A DNA stretch of 64,000 bases. It comes from Candidatus Ideonella esbjergensis. Lineage in GTDB: Bacteria; Pseudomonadota; Gammaproteobacteria; Burkholderiales; Burkholderiaceae_C. The notes under the pieces are model-generated. The model was not told the DNA's origin, ran no database searches, and saw only the letters and a list, made by a program, of their open reading frames with translations. Shown in pieces: positions 15,839-24,665 of the stretch (within the stretch, counting starts at the first letter, position 1; each line of letters starts with the position of its first letter). The stretch spans positions 124,001 through 188,000 of the forward strand of contig JADJLP010000010.1 of the NCBI GenBank assembly GCA_016710065.1. Reading direction: 5' to 3'. The translations under genes and the position numbers were made by a program.

Positions 15839-17158
15839 TCAGTGGAACTGCTCTTCTTCGGTCGAGCCGGTCAGCGCCTTGACGCTGGACGAGCCGCCCT
15901 GGATCACAGTGGTGACGTCGTCGAAGTAACCGGCGCCCACTTCCTGCTGGTGCGACACGAAGGTGTAGCCCTTGTCGCGTGCAGCGAACTCTTGCTCTTG
16001 CACTTGGTTGACGTAGTGCTTCATGCCTTCGCCGCGGGCGTAAGCGTGGGCGAACTGGAAGGTGTTGTACCAGTTGATATGGATGCCAGCCAGTGTGATG
16101 AACTGGTACTTGTAGCCCAGCGCGGCCAGGTCTTCCTGGAAGGAGGCGATCTGGCTGTCGTTGAGGTTCTTCTTCCAGTTGAACGACGGCGAGCAGTTGT
16201 AGCTCAGCAGCTTGCCCGGGCAGGCGGCCTGCACGGCTTGGGCGAATTCACGGGCGAAGCCGATGTCGGGCACGCCGGTTTCGCACCACACCAGGTCGGC
16301 GTAGGGGGCGTAGGCCACGCCACGGCTGATGGCTTGCTCCAGACCGTTCTTGACGCGGTAGAAGCCTTCTTGGGTGCGCTCGCCGGTCAGGAAGGGCTTG
16401 TCGTTGGCGTCGTGGTCACTGGTGATCAGGTTGGCGGCTTCGGCGTCGGTGCGGGCCAGCACGATGGTGGGCACGCCCATCACGTCGGCGGCGAAGCGCG
16501 CGGCGATCAGCTTTTCAACCGCTTCGCTGGTGGGCACCAGCACCTTGCCACCCATGTGGCCGCACTTCTTCACGGCGGCCAGCTGGTCTTCGAAGTGCAC
16601 GCCGGCAGCGCCGGAGGCGATCATGTTCTTCATCAGTTCGAAGGCGTTCAGCACGCCGCCGAAACCGGCTTCCGCATCGGCCACGATGGGCAGGAAGTAG
16701 TCGACGTAGTCCTTGCTGTCCGGGCCGATGCCACGCGACCACTGGATTTCGTCGGCGCGCTTGAAGGTGTTGTTGATGCGGCGAACCATGGTGGGCACCG
16801 AGTCGTACGCGTACAGCGACTGGTCGGGGTACATGGTTTCACTGGTGTTGCCGTCGGCGGCCACTTGCCAGCCCGACAGGTACACGGCTTCCAGACCCGC
16901 CTTGGCCTGCTGCATGGCCTGGCCGGCGGTGATGGCGCCGAAGGCGTTGACGTAGCCCTTCTTGGAGCCACCGTTGACCTTGTCCCACAGCGTTTCGGCG
17001 CCGCGCTGGGCCAGGGTGTACTCGGGTTGCAGGCTGCCGCGCAGGCGCACCACGTCGGCGGCGCTGTAGCCGCGCTTCACCAGCTTCCAGCGGGGGTTCT
17101 CGGCCCAGTCTTTTTCCAGGGCGGCGATTTGCTGTTCGCGGGTCAATTGCTTGGTCAT
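15839..17158 (-). CDS. aceA: Isocitrate lyase
   Basis: A 439-residue isocitrate lyase of the E. coli type, which splits isocitrate to glyoxylate and succinate in the glyoxylate shunt for growth on acetate, fatty acids or other C2 units. The catalytic loop KKCGHMGGK is at 197-205. FHFEDQ-like GVHFEDQLAAV precedes it, and YNCSPSFNWKKNL is the conserved C-terminal active-site segment. AAGGAG lies seven bases before the ATG at 17158. Malate synthase is not in the window. The upstream gap holds a perfect palindrome that may be an operator, and a clear terminator follows. Confidence 0.97.
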   Translation of the reverse strand: MTKQLTREQQIAALEKDWAENPRWKLVKRGYSAADVVRLRGSLQPEYTLAQRGAETLWDKVNGGSKKGYVNAFGAITAGQAMQQAKAGLEAVYLSGWQVAADGNTSETMYPDQSLYAYDSVPTMVRRINNTFKRADEIQWSRGIGPDSKDYVDYFLPIVADAEAGFGGVLNAFELMKNMIASGAAGVHFEDQLAAVKKCGHMGGKVLVPTSEAVEKLIAARFAADVMGVPTIVLARTDAEAANLITSDHDANDKPFLTGERTQEGFYRVKNGLEQAISRGVAYAPYADLVWCETGVPDIGFAREFAQAVQAACPGKLLSYNCSPSFNWKKNLNDSQIASFQEDLAALGYKYQFITLAGIHINWYNTFQFAHAYARGEGMKHYVNQVQEQEFAARDKGYTFVSHQQEVGAGYFDDVTTVIQGGSSSVKALTGSTEEEQFH

Positions 17159-17239
17159 CTGGGACTCCTTGAGGTGAAGAGGGGGTGGCGAAATCTGGAC
17201 TCAAGCTTATGTGGCTTGGGTCAAGCTGGCAAGACTTAT

Positions 17240-17253
17240 GTCTTATATAAGAC
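17240..17253. promoter_or_regulatory. Perfect palindrome GTCTTATATAAGAC, candidate operator of aceA
   Basis: The 14-base palindrome lies 82 bases upstream of the aceA start codon and is the most striking dyad in the gap. An overlapping weaker dyad (AGAC-TTAT-GTCT) precedes it. Dyads of this length are typical of GntR-type repressors, but I cannot name the regulator. It could also overlap a -10 element because of the TATA core. Confidence 0.5.
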
Positions 17254-17296
17254 TAAAGATGTTCTCTATGTAAATCAATCACTTAGCCTACAAATG

Positions 17297-17373
17297 CCGC
17301 AATGTGAAAACAAAGATTTCGCTATGAAAAATTCTGCTGCAACGCAGCAAGCCTTGATACCGCATTGTGAAAA
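17297..17373 (+). promoter_or_regulatory. Direct repeats CCGCAATGTGAAAA and CCGCATTGTGAAAA
   Basis: The repeats at 17297-17310 and 17360-17373 match at 13 of 14 bases and start 63 bases apart, which is six turns of B-DNA. A weaker variant (CGCTATGAAAAA) sits between them at 17320-17331. The spacing suggests one regulator bound on the same DNA face. They are 118 to 194 bases upstream of the ureohydrolase ATG. Confidence 0.45.
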
Positions 17374-17490
17374 GCATTTCCTCTCGTGGAATTCCCTAGG
17401 TTGGCGGCCAACCCGGGGCCTCGAACAGGCGGCTTCGTATGATGGCCGCCGATCTCTCGCCGCTCCCCTTTCGCCACCTTGCAGCACGCC

Positions 17491-18420
17491 ATGTCCGGTT
17501 TCCCCTTCTTTTCCCAAAACACCTTTCTGCAATCGCCGGCCTGCACGGCGGGGCAGCGCTTCGCGGTGGCTGGCGTTGCGTGGGACGGTTGCGTCACCAA
17601 CCGGCCGGGTGCACGGTTCGGCCCGCGCGCCATCCGCACGGCCAGCCACATGCTCTGCGATGGCACCCACCCCTGGTTCGATGTAGACCTGGCTGGTGGC
17701 GTGCTCGGCGATGCTGGCGACCTGATGTTGCCCAACACCAGCCTGGACACCATGCGCGCGGCCATGGCACCGTTGGTGGCGAGCTTGATCGCCAATCACC
17801 ACATGGCCTGGCTGGGCGGCGACCACTCCATCACCCTGCCTCTGTTGCGCGCCTACCGTGCCCGTCTGGGTCGGCCGTTGGCGGTGGTGCACTTCGATGC
17901 CCATTGCGACACCTGGCAAGACCACTTCGGCGAGCCCAGCGGGCATGGCACCTGGGTGTACGAGGCCTTTCAAGAGGGCTTGGTGGTTCCCGAGTGCTTC
18001 ACCCAGATCGGCATTCGTTCAGCCGCCGTGCGGGATGCCCGCGACTACGTGCACCAGCAGGGCGGCCAGATCTTCACCGCCCGAGCGCTGCGCGGCTTTG
18101 AGAGCCTGCAGCAGCTGGCCGTGCTGGTCAACGCCATCCGCGAGCGTTGGCTCGCCCAGGGGCAACCGCCGCTCTACCTGAGCCTGGACATCGACTGTCT
18201 GGACCCGGCCTTTGCGCCGGGCACCGGCACCCCCGAGCCTGCCGGCCTGAGCAGCAACCAACTGTTCAGCATCCTCGAAGGCCTGGCCGAGCTGCCCTTT
18301 GTGGGCATGGACTGCGTTGAGGTGTCGCCACCCTACGACCATGCCGAGCTCACCGCCAATGTGGCCGCCCAGGCGGTGTGGACCTACCTTTGCGGCCAAA
18401 GGGCCAAGCACCCGACTTGA
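17491..18420 (+). CDS. speB: Agmatinase-like ureohydrolase
   Basis: A 309-residue arginase/agmatinase fold enzyme. The manganese ligands are visible in GGDHS (109-113), DAHCD (136-140) and LSLDIDCLDPAFAPGTGTPEPAG. The last motif is shared by agmatinases and guanidinobutyrases. It would release urea and make putrescine (from agmatine) or a related amine, which fits the polyamine genes that follow. Guanidinobutyrase is the main alternative. ATG at 17491 is chosen; an in-frame TTG is four codons upstream. It shares a promoter gap with aceA. Confidence 0.88.
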   Translation: MSGFPFFSQNTFLQSPACTAGQRFAVAGVAWDGCVTNRPGARFGPRAIRTASHMLCDGTHPWFDVDLAGGVLGDAGDLMLPNTSLDTMRAAMAPLVASLIANHHMAWLGGDHSITLPLLRAYRARLGRPLAVVHFDAHCDTWQDHFGEPSGHGTWVYEAFQEGLVVPECFTQIGIRSAAVRDARDYVHQQGGQIFTARALRGFESLQQLAVLVNAIRERWLAQGQPPLYLSLDIDCLDPAFAPGTGTPEPAGLSSNQLFSILEGLAELPFVGMDCVEVSPPYDHAELTANVAAQAVWTYLCGQRAKHPT

Positions 18421-18492
18421 TCCGCGACAAGCTCCCGCGAGACGCCGGCCCGAAGAATAGGCCCATCTTGGCGTCGATGAGGAGCAAGCAGC

Positions 18493-19041
18493 ATGGCCAC
18501 CCCCCGCAACACAGACCTCAAGGGCTCGCTGGCAGCGCGCCTGGCCCCGTTTGAGGCGCTGGATGCTTGTCACCGCGAAGTGGTGTCGCATTTGCAGACA
18601 TTGAATCGCCTGGTGCTGCACCTGGACGCCCAGGGCCTGGACGACCAGGCCCGCAGCATGGCTGCCGAGGTGGTGCGCTTCTTCAATGAAACCGCCCAGC
18701 AGCACCATGCAGAGGAAGAGCGCGTGGTGTTCCCGTCACTGCTGGCCGGCAACGACCTGGACCTGATCGAGCACATCCGTCACCTGCAAATGGACCACGG
18801 CTGGCTGGAAGAAGACTGGAAGCAGTTGGAACTGCAGCTGGGCGCCGTTTCGGGCGGCTACAGCTGGTTTGACCTGGACGAGTTGCGCAGTGGCTCGGAG
18901 GTGTTCACCGCGCTGTACCACGACCACATTGCGCTTGAAGAGTCGCTGATCTATCCCGAGGCCAAGCGCTTGGTGAACGTCGAGATCGATGGCCTGGGCC
19001 GCCGCCTGGCGCAGGTCAAGCGCGAATCCGCTCGTCCCTGA
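18493..19041 (+). CDS. Hemerythrin domain protein
   Basis: A 182-residue protein made of a single HHE (hemerythrin-like) four-helix bundle. Candidate iron ligands are H27 (LDACHREVV), QQHHAEEERVVFP, MDHGWLEEDW and YHDHIALEESLIYPEA. Such proteins bind O2, NO or sense iron or redox state. It has no partner domain. It lies 72 bases after the ureohydrolase and converges with the Lrp-type regulator, 15 bases apart. A role in polyamine metabolism is not evident. Confidence 0.88.
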   Translation: MATPRNTDLKGSLAARLAPFEALDACHREVVSHLQTLNRLVLHLDAQGLDDQARSMAAEVVRFFNETAQQHHAEEERVVFPSLLAGNDLDLIEHIRHLQMDHGWLEEDWKQLELQLGAVSGGYSWFDLDELRSGSEVFTALYHDHIALEESLIYPEAKRLVNVEIDGLGRRLAQVKRESARP

Positions 19042-19056
19042 TACATCGGTGCCGTT

Positions 19057-19536
19057 TCACAACGGCAGCGCGGTGGTCTTCTTGACGGTGCGCAGCACCA
19101 GCATCGAGTTTGACCGCTCCACTCCGGGCAGGCGCATCAGCACCTCGGTGTGGAAGCGCTCCAGGTCCTCGGCATCTCGATACGAGAAGCGAATCAGGTA
19201 GTCGTTCGAGCCGGCCACGTAGTAGCAGTCCAGCACCTGCGGCTCGTCGCGCACCGCTTGCTCAAAGGCGCCTAGCAGCGCGTTGTTCATCGACTCCAGG
19301 TTGATGATGGTGAAGCTGGTGCCATGCTGCCCCACCGCCTTGGGGTTGAGCAGGGCCACGTACTGGGCGATCACGCCCTCGTCTTCGAGCTGCTTCACCC
19401 GCCGCAGACAGGCCGAAGGCGACAGATGCACCCGCTGCGCCAGCTCCACATTCGAGAGCTTCCCGTTGGTTTGCAGCTCTGCCAGGATCAGCCGGTCGAT
19501 CGCATCCAATTGCAGAGAATTCGGCGTGTTTCGCAT
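19057..19536 (-). CDS. Lrp/AsnC family transcriptional regulator
   Basis: A 159-residue regulator with the Lrp layout. The N-terminal winged helix-turn-helix has LDAIDRLILAELQTNGKLSNVELAQRVHLSPSACLRRVKQLE. The C-terminal RAM (ligand-binding) domain is about residues 75-150, ending GVERSNSMLVLRTVKKTTALPL. ATG at 19536 is used because the HTH begins eight residues in. It is divergent from the aminotransferase at 19695, so it probably controls that gene and the polyamine genes in response to an amino acid or amine. No ligand can be named. Confidence 0.92.
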   Translation of the reverse strand: MRNTPNSLQLDAIDRLILAELQTNGKLSNVELAQRVHLSPSACLRRVKQLEDEGVIAQYVALLNPKAVGQHGTSFTIINLESMNNALLGAFEQAVRDEPQVLDCYYVAGSNDYLIRFSYRDAEDLERFHTEVLMRLPGVERSNSMLVLRTVKKTTALPL

Positions 19537-19694
19537 GATCTGCAGATTGTGGCATGCGAAACGGCATAAAGTTGTGCAGCGCAGGGTAGCCCCCGGCTGA
19601 TCGCGCAAGCACATTGCGCGCAGGCTTGCATAGACTCTCATCCATCGATATCGCCCAGGCGCCCAGGCCGTTCGAAAGGCCTGCGCCCCAAAAG
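19537..19694. promoter_or_regulatory. Divergent control region, Lrp-type regulator and aminotransferase
   Basis: This 158-base gap separates the divergent regulator and aminotransferase genes. It holds TTGTGGCAT (19547) and TTGTGCAGC (19572) spaced 25 bases apart, with a repeated GGCAT between them, a loose direct repeat that could be part of an Lrp site. No clean palindrome is visible. The call rests on gene arrangement more than on a motif. Confidence 0.45.
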
Positions 19695-21014
19695 ATGACC
19701 ACCACAAACAAGCCCTCGCTAGACGCTTACTGGATGCCGTTCACGGCCAATCGCCAGTTCAAGAAAGCCCCGCGCCAGTTCGTGCGCGCCAGCGGCATGC
19801 ACTACTGGACTGACGATGGCCGCCAGGTTCTCGATGGCGTGGCCGGCCTGTGGTGCGTGAACGCCGGCCACGCCCGGCCAAAGATCGTGCAGGCCATTGC
19901 CGCGCAAGCGCAGGAGATGGACTATGCGCCACCCTTCCAGATGGCGCACCCCAAGGCCTTTGAGTTGGCAGAACGTGTGGCGGCGTTGGCGCCGGCAGGC
20001 TTGAACAAGGTGTTCTTCACCAACTCGGGCTCCGAGTCGGTGGAGACAGCGCTCAAGATTGCCCTGGCCTACCACCGCGCCCGTGGTGAGGGCCAGCGCA
20101 CCCGCCTGATTGGCCGCGAGCGTGGCTACCACGGCGTGAACTTTGGCGGCATCTCGGTGGGCGGCCTGGTGGCCAACCGCAAGGCCTTTGGCCCACTGTT
20201 GGGCGGGGTTGATCATCTGCGCCACACGCACGACGCTGCTCGCAACGTCTTCAGCGTGGGTCAACCACTGCACGGTGCCGAACTGGCGGACGACCTGGAA
20301 CGGCTTTGCGCCCTGCACGACCCATCCACCATCGCCGCCGTCATCGTCGAGCCGGTGGCTGGCTCCACCGGCGTGCTGGTGCCGCCGCAGGGCTACCTTC
20401 AACGCCTGCGCGAGATCTGCACCAAGCACGGCATCCTGCTGATCTTCGACGAGGTCATCACCGGCTTTGGCCGCACCGGCAACCCGTTTGCGGCGCAGAC
20501 TTTCGGTGTCACGCCCGACATCATCACCGCCGCCAAGGGCCTGACCAACGGCTGCGTGCCCATGGGCGCGGTGATGGTGCGGCAAGACATACACGACGCC
20601 TTCATGCAGGGGCCCGAGCACCTGATCGAGTTCTTCCACGGCTACACCTATTCGGCGCACCCGCTGGCCTGCGCCGCTGGCCTGGCCACGCTGGACACCT
20701 ATGCCGACGAAGGCCTGCTCACCCGCGCTGCCGAGCTGGAAGCCTATTTCGCCCAAGGCGTGCATTCGCTCAAGGGCGCGCCGCATGTGATCGACGTGCG
20801 CAACATCGGCCTGGTGGGTGGCATAGAGCTGGCATCGCGCGAAGGCGCTCCTGGCCTGCGAGCGTTTGATGTCTTCCTCGACTGCTTTGCCAATGGCCTG
20901 CTGGTGCGCACCACGGGTGACACCGTGGCGCTCTCGCCACCGCTGATCATCGAGCGCTCACAGATCGACCAGATCATCGAGACACTCGGCGCTGCCATAC
21001 GCCGAGTGGCCTGA
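19695..21014 (+). CDS. Class III omega-aminotransferase (beta-alanine/amine:pyruvate type)
   Basis: A 439-residue PLP enzyme of the omega-amino acid:pyruvate transaminase group. The N-terminus WMPFTANRQFKKAPR and LDGVAGLWCVNAGHARP closely resemble beta-alanine:pyruvate aminotransferase of Pseudomonas. TNSGSESVETALK binds PLP phosphate, IFDEVITGFGRTG holds the PLP-ring Asp, and K281 (ITAAKGLTNG) is the Schiff-base lysine. It could act on beta-alanine, GABA or a diamine; context favours amines from polyamine breakdown. The ATG at 19695 follows the divergent Lrp-type regulator. Confidence 0.92.
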   Translation: MTTTNKPSLDAYWMPFTANRQFKKAPRQFVRASGMHYWTDDGRQVLDGVAGLWCVNAGHARPKIVQAIAAQAQEMDYAPPFQMAHPKAFELAERVAALAPAGLNKVFFTNSGSESVETALKIALAYHRARGEGQRTRLIGRERGYHGVNFGGISVGGLVANRKAFGPLLGGVDHLRHTHDAARNVFSVGQPLHGAELADDLERLCALHDPSTIAAVIVEPVAGSTGVLVPPQGYLQRLREICTKHGILLIFDEVITGFGRTGNPFAAQTFGVTPDIITAAKGLTNGCVPMGAVMVRQDIHDAFMQGPEHLIEFFHGYTYSAHPLACAAGLATLDTYADEGLLTRAAELEAYFAQGVHSLKGAPHVIDVRNIGLVGGIELASREGAPGLRAFDVFLDCFANGLLVRTTGDTVALSPPLIIERSQIDQIIETLGAAIRRVA

Positions 21015-21066
21015 AGCTTGCTAACTTTCAACCTGATTCAACGAGGGCTTGCCTAGCGCCTACCTT

Positions 21067-22362
21067 ATGAAGTTCCTCAGCGTCGACCGCGAACTCTCGC
21101 GTCATTCCTACTACGCCGCCACGGCCCCGCGCACGCAGGGCTACGCTTCATTGGCTGGGGAAGTGGAATGCGATGTGGCGGTGGTGGGTGGTGGCCTCGC
21201 CGGTCTCACCGCAGCGCTGGAATTGGCCGAGACTGGCCATACGGTGGTGCTGCTGGAGGCACGCGAAGTGGGCTGGGGCGCCAGCGGACGCAACGGCGGC
21301 CAGGCGATCCACGGCCTGGCGTGCGACCAGGAAGAGATCGAGATGCAACTGGGCCTGGATGACGCCAAGCGCGTCTGGGCCATGACCAACGAGGCGCTCG
21401 ATCTGCTGCGCGCGCGCAGCCAGCGGTATGGCATCGACAGCGAGTGGCGCTCCGGTTACCTGGGGCTGGCCACCACCGCACGCAAAGGTGCCGCCCTGAG
21501 TGCCTGGGCCGACCGCATGGCCCGCGTCTACGGCCAGGAGTTCACCCGCATCGCCCCCGCCGAGGTGCGCTCGTGGATCGACAGCCCGCGCTTTCACAGC
21601 GGCATCCACGACCCGCGTTCGGGCCATTTGCACCCGCTCAAGTACGCGCTGGGCATCGCCAATGCCGCCGCAGCCGTAGGCGTGCGCATCTTTGAAAACT
21701 CTGCCGTCACCGGCTTGGTTCACGGCAGCACGGTGCGGCTCAGCACCGCCAGCGGCAACGTGAGCGCCAAACAGGTGCTGCTGGCCGGCAATGTGTACCT
21801 GCAAGGGGTGGCGAGTGCACTGGAAGCGCGCATCATGCCGGTCGGCACCTACATCGTGGCCACGGAGCCGCTCGACTCGCAGCTGGCCGACTCGCTGGTG
21901 CCCAGCCGCTCGGCGGTGTGCGACACCAACTTCGTTCTCGACTACTTCCGCACCAGCAACGACCACCGCATGCTCTACGGCGGCCGGGTGAGCTACAGCA
22001 CCGCCACGCCGCCCAACCTGGCCGCCAGCATGCACCAGCGCATGGTGCAGACCTTTCCGCAGTTGGCCCACACCAAGATCGAATACGCCTGGGGCGGCTT
22101 CGTGGACATCAGCATGAACCGGGCGCCCGATTTCGGCCGCCTGCAGCCCAACGTCTACTACCTGCAAGGCTTCTCGGGCCACGGCCTGGCGCTCACCGGC
22201 CTGGCCGGCAAACTGGTAGCCGAGGCCATCAACGGTGATGCCAGCCGTTTCGATGTCTTTGCGCGCCTTCAGCACAGCCCCTTCCCAGGTGGCCAGATGT
22301 TTCGCACACCGGCCCTGGTTTTGGGCATGCTCTGGTACCGACTGCGAGACCTGCTGGGATGA
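21067..22362 (+). CDS. puuB: FAD-dependent oxidoreductase, gamma-glutamylputrescine oxidase type
   Basis: A 431-residue DAO-fold flavoprotein similar to PuuB. The dinucleotide-binding motif is VAVVGGGLAGLTAALELAE, followed by the E-containing VVLLEAREVGWGASGRNGGQ typical of this group. FSGHGLALTGLAGKLVAEA is the C-terminal FAD site. PuuB oxidises gamma-glutamylputrescine to the aldehyde, releasing ammonia and H2O2. The start used is ATG at 21067 (MKFLSVDREL); an in-frame TTG is at 21049. Its TGA overlaps the puuD ATG (ATGA), which supports the pathway call. Confidence 0.87.
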   Translation: MKFLSVDRELSRHSYYAATAPRTQGYASLAGEVECDVAVVGGGLAGLTAALELAETGHTVVLLEAREVGWGASGRNGGQAIHGLACDQEEIEMQLGLDDAKRVWAMTNEALDLLRARSQRYGIDSEWRSGYLGLATTARKGAALSAWADRMARVYGQEFTRIAPAEVRSWIDSPRFHSGIHDPRSGHLHPLKYALGIANAAAAVGVRIFENSAVTGLVHGSTVRLSTASGNVSAKQVLLAGNVYLQGVASALEARIMPVGTYIVATEPLDSQLADSLVPSRSAVCDTNFVLDYFRTSNDHRMLYGGRVSYSTATPPNLAASMHQRMVQTFPQLAHTKIEYAWGGFVDISMNRAPDFGRLQPNVYYLQGFSGHGLALTGLAGKLVAEAINGDASRFDVFARLQHSPFPGGQMFRTPALVLGMLWYRLRDLLG

Positions 22363-23177
22363 ACGCCATGAACGACATGACCCCGCCCTCCCCGCCCATC
22401 ACCCCAGCCCGCCCGCTGGTGCTGGTGCCCTCGTGCAACCGCCTGCTTGGCGAGCACCCGTTCTACATCGCCGGCAAGAAATACATAGCCGCAGTGCGCC
22501 TGGCCGGCTGCCAGGCCCTGATCGTGCCTTCGGCGCAGCCCGAAGAGATGGCCGACTTGCTGAGCCTGGCCGATGGCGTGCTGCTCACCGGTTCACCGTC
22601 CAATGTGCACCCCAGCCATTTCGGCGAGGCCGTGCACGACACCTCGCTGCCTCTGGATCCAGATCGCGACAGCTGGACTTTGCCTTTCATCCGCGCCGCC
22701 ATAGACCGTGGTATTCCGCTGTTTGGCATCTGCCGTGGCACGCAGGAAACCAATGTGGCATTGGGCGGCTCGCTGCACCAGGCCGTGCACGAGGTGCAAG
22801 GACATGAGGACCACCGCCCGGCCGACCAGGCCCCCGCCGTGGAAGCCTATGCACCCGCTCATGCGGTGCAGGTCACGCCTGGCGGCGTGCTGGAGCGCAT
22901 CGTGGGCCAGCGTGAATTCACCGTGAACTCGGTGCACGGGCAGGCCGTCAATCGCCTGGCCGACGGCCTGCGCGTGGAAGCCTGCGCGCCCGATGGCGTG
23001 GTGGAGGCCTTCTCAGTGGCCGATTCACCCGGCTTCAGCCTGTGCGTGCAATGGCACCCCGAGTGGCTGGCCGCCGGCAACCCCGTCTCGGTGGCCATGC
23101 TGCAGGCCTTTGGCCACGCTTGCCGCCAGTACCGCGACCGCCACCGCGGGCCTGAGCCTGTGCGCAGCGCCCGCTGA
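22359..23177 (+). CDS. puuD: Gamma-glutamyl-gamma-aminobutyrate hydrolase
   Basis: A 272-residue class I glutamine amidotransferase-like hydrolase. The nucleophile is C125 in LFGICRGTQE, and the catalytic His and Glu are in CVQWHPEW. GVLLTGSPSNVHPSHFGE is characteristic of the PuuD/peptidase C26 group. It cleaves gamma-glutamyl-GABA to glutamate and GABA, the last step of the Puu pathway. Its start overlaps puuB by four bases. A frameshifted puuA follows after 99 bases. Confidence 0.92.
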   Translation: MNAMNDMTPPSPPITPARPLVLVPSCNRLLGEHPFYIAGKKYIAAVRLAGCQALIVPSAQPEEMADLLSLADGVLLTGSPSNVHPSHFGEAVHDTSLPLDPDRDSWTLPFIRAAIDRGIPLFGICRGTQETNVALGGSLHQAVHEVQGHEDHRPADQAPAVEAYAPAHAVQVTPGGVLERIVGQREFTVNSVHGQAVNRLADGLRVEACAPDGVVEAFSVADSPGFSLCVQWHPEWLAAGNPVSVAMLQAFGHACRQYRDRHRGPEPVRSAR

Positions 23178-23276
23178 ACCGCCCCAGCCGGGGCCCGCGC
23201 GGCCCGGTGCTTGATCCGTTCAAGCCAACTCCGCGTGGGACGAACGACATCAACGAACGACATCCAGGTGCCAACC

Positions 23277-24645
23277 ATGGCCAGCAAAGAAAACTTCACA
23301 TTCGCCGATCTCGAAACATGGCTAGACCAAAACCGAGTCACCGAGATCGAATGCCTCGTGCCCGACTTGACCGGCGTGGCCCGCGGCAAGATCCTGCCCC
23401 GGCAGAAATTCACCGAAGACCGCGGCATGCGGCTGCCCGAAGCCATCGTGGGCATGGGCGTGACCGGTGAGTTCCCCGAAGAAGGCCCCTACTACGACGT
23501 GATCAACCCCACTGATCGCGACATGCACTTGCGGCCCGACCCGTCCACCGTGCGCATCGTGCCCTGGGCCACCGACCCCACGGCCCAAGTGATCCACGAC
23601 TGCTACGACCGCGAAGGCAACCTCATCCCGTTCGCACCGCGCTCGGTGCTGCGTCGCGTGTGCGACCTGTTCGCCGCCGAAGGGTGGGAGCCGGTGGTGG
23701 CGCCCGAGCTGGAGTTCTACCTGGTGGCCCGCAACACCGACCCGGACATGCCGCTCAAGCCGCCGGTGGGCCGCAGCGGCCGCAGCGAGACCTCGCGCCA
23801 GGCCTATTCCATCGACGCGGTGAACGAGTTCGACCCCTTGTTCGAGGACGTGTACGACTACTGCGAGAAGATGGAGCTCAATGTCGACACGCTGATCCAC
23901 GAGATCGGGGCCGGCCAGATGGAGATCAACTTCTTCCACGCCCACCCGCTGGGCCTGGCCGACGAGGTCTTCTTCTTCAAGCGCACGGTGCGTGAATGCG
24001 CGCTGCGCCACGACATGTACGCCACCTTCATGGCCAAGCCCATTGCCGGCGAGCCCGGCAGCGCCATGCACGTGCACCAGAGCCTGGTGAGCAAGCTCAC
24101 CGGCAAGAACATCTTCAGCAACCCCGACGGCACCGCGAGCAAAGAGTTCTACTGGTACATCGGTGGCCTGCAGAAATACATCCCGGCGGCCATGGCCCTG
24201 TTCGCCCCATACGTGAACAGCTATCGCCGGCTGTCGCGCAACACCGCCGCGCCCATCAACATCCAGTGGGGCACCGACAACCGCACCGTGGGCATACGCT
24301 CGCCGGTGGCCACGCCGCAAGCCCGGCGCATCGAGAACCGCGTGATCGGTGCCGACGCCAACCCCTATTGCGCGCTGGCCGCCACGCTGGCCTGTGGTTA
24401 CCTGGGCATCAAGAACAAGATCGAGCCCACGCACGAGTGCAAGGGGCGACGCCTACCTGGGCGAATACCAGCTGCCGCGCAGCCTGGTTGAGGCGCTGGA
24501 ACTGCTGCGCAACGAGAAAGACCTGGCCGAGGTGCTGGGGGCCGACTTCATCACCGTCTACACCGAGGTCAAGGAGATCGAGCACGCCGAGTTCATGAAG
24601 GTGATCTCGCCGTGGGAGCGCGAGCACCTGCTGCTGCACGTTTGA
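23277..24645 (+). pseudogene. puuA: Gamma-glutamylputrescine synthetase (GS-like), frameshifted near the 3' end
   Basis: ATG at 23277 (MASKENFTFADLETW) opens a glutamine-synthetase-fold ligase. PELEFYLV, GAGQMEINFFHAHPL and GSAMHVHQSL carry the usual metal and ATP residues. The homologous frame is lost at a run of four Gs at 24443-24446. With three Gs the protein continues HECKGDAYLGEYQLPRSL to a stop at 24645, giving 455 residues, the normal PuuA size. As written, it runs 14 junk residues and stops at 24491, giving 404 residues without the last 66 or so. A one-base homopolymer difference could be a sequencing error. PuuA joins glutamate to putrescine using ATP. It lies between puuD and the aminotransferase. 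Confidence 0.88.
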
Positions 24646-24665
24646 CCCAACAAGAGGCAAAGACC

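Larger units (their letters stand above)
17159..17490. promoter_or_regulatory. Divergent control region between aceA and the agmatinase-like gene
   Basis: This 332-base gap has no gene but is AT-richer than its surroundings between about 17220 and 17345. It holds a perfect 14-base palindrome nearer aceA and three related GTGAAAA or ATGAAAA-type elements nearer the ureohydrolase. Between the second and third elements is an inverted repeat TGCTGC-AAC-GCAGCA at 17334-17348. I could not assign -35 and -10 boxes with confidence. aceA and the ureohydrolase are probably both controlled from here. Confidence 0.6.

Noticed and set aside
15842..17686. A 614-codon open frame on the plus strand opposite aceA
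   Set aside because: It is the antisense of a well-conserved isocitrate lyase gene and its predicted protein is low-complexity. Long antisense frames are common in GC-rich DNA.
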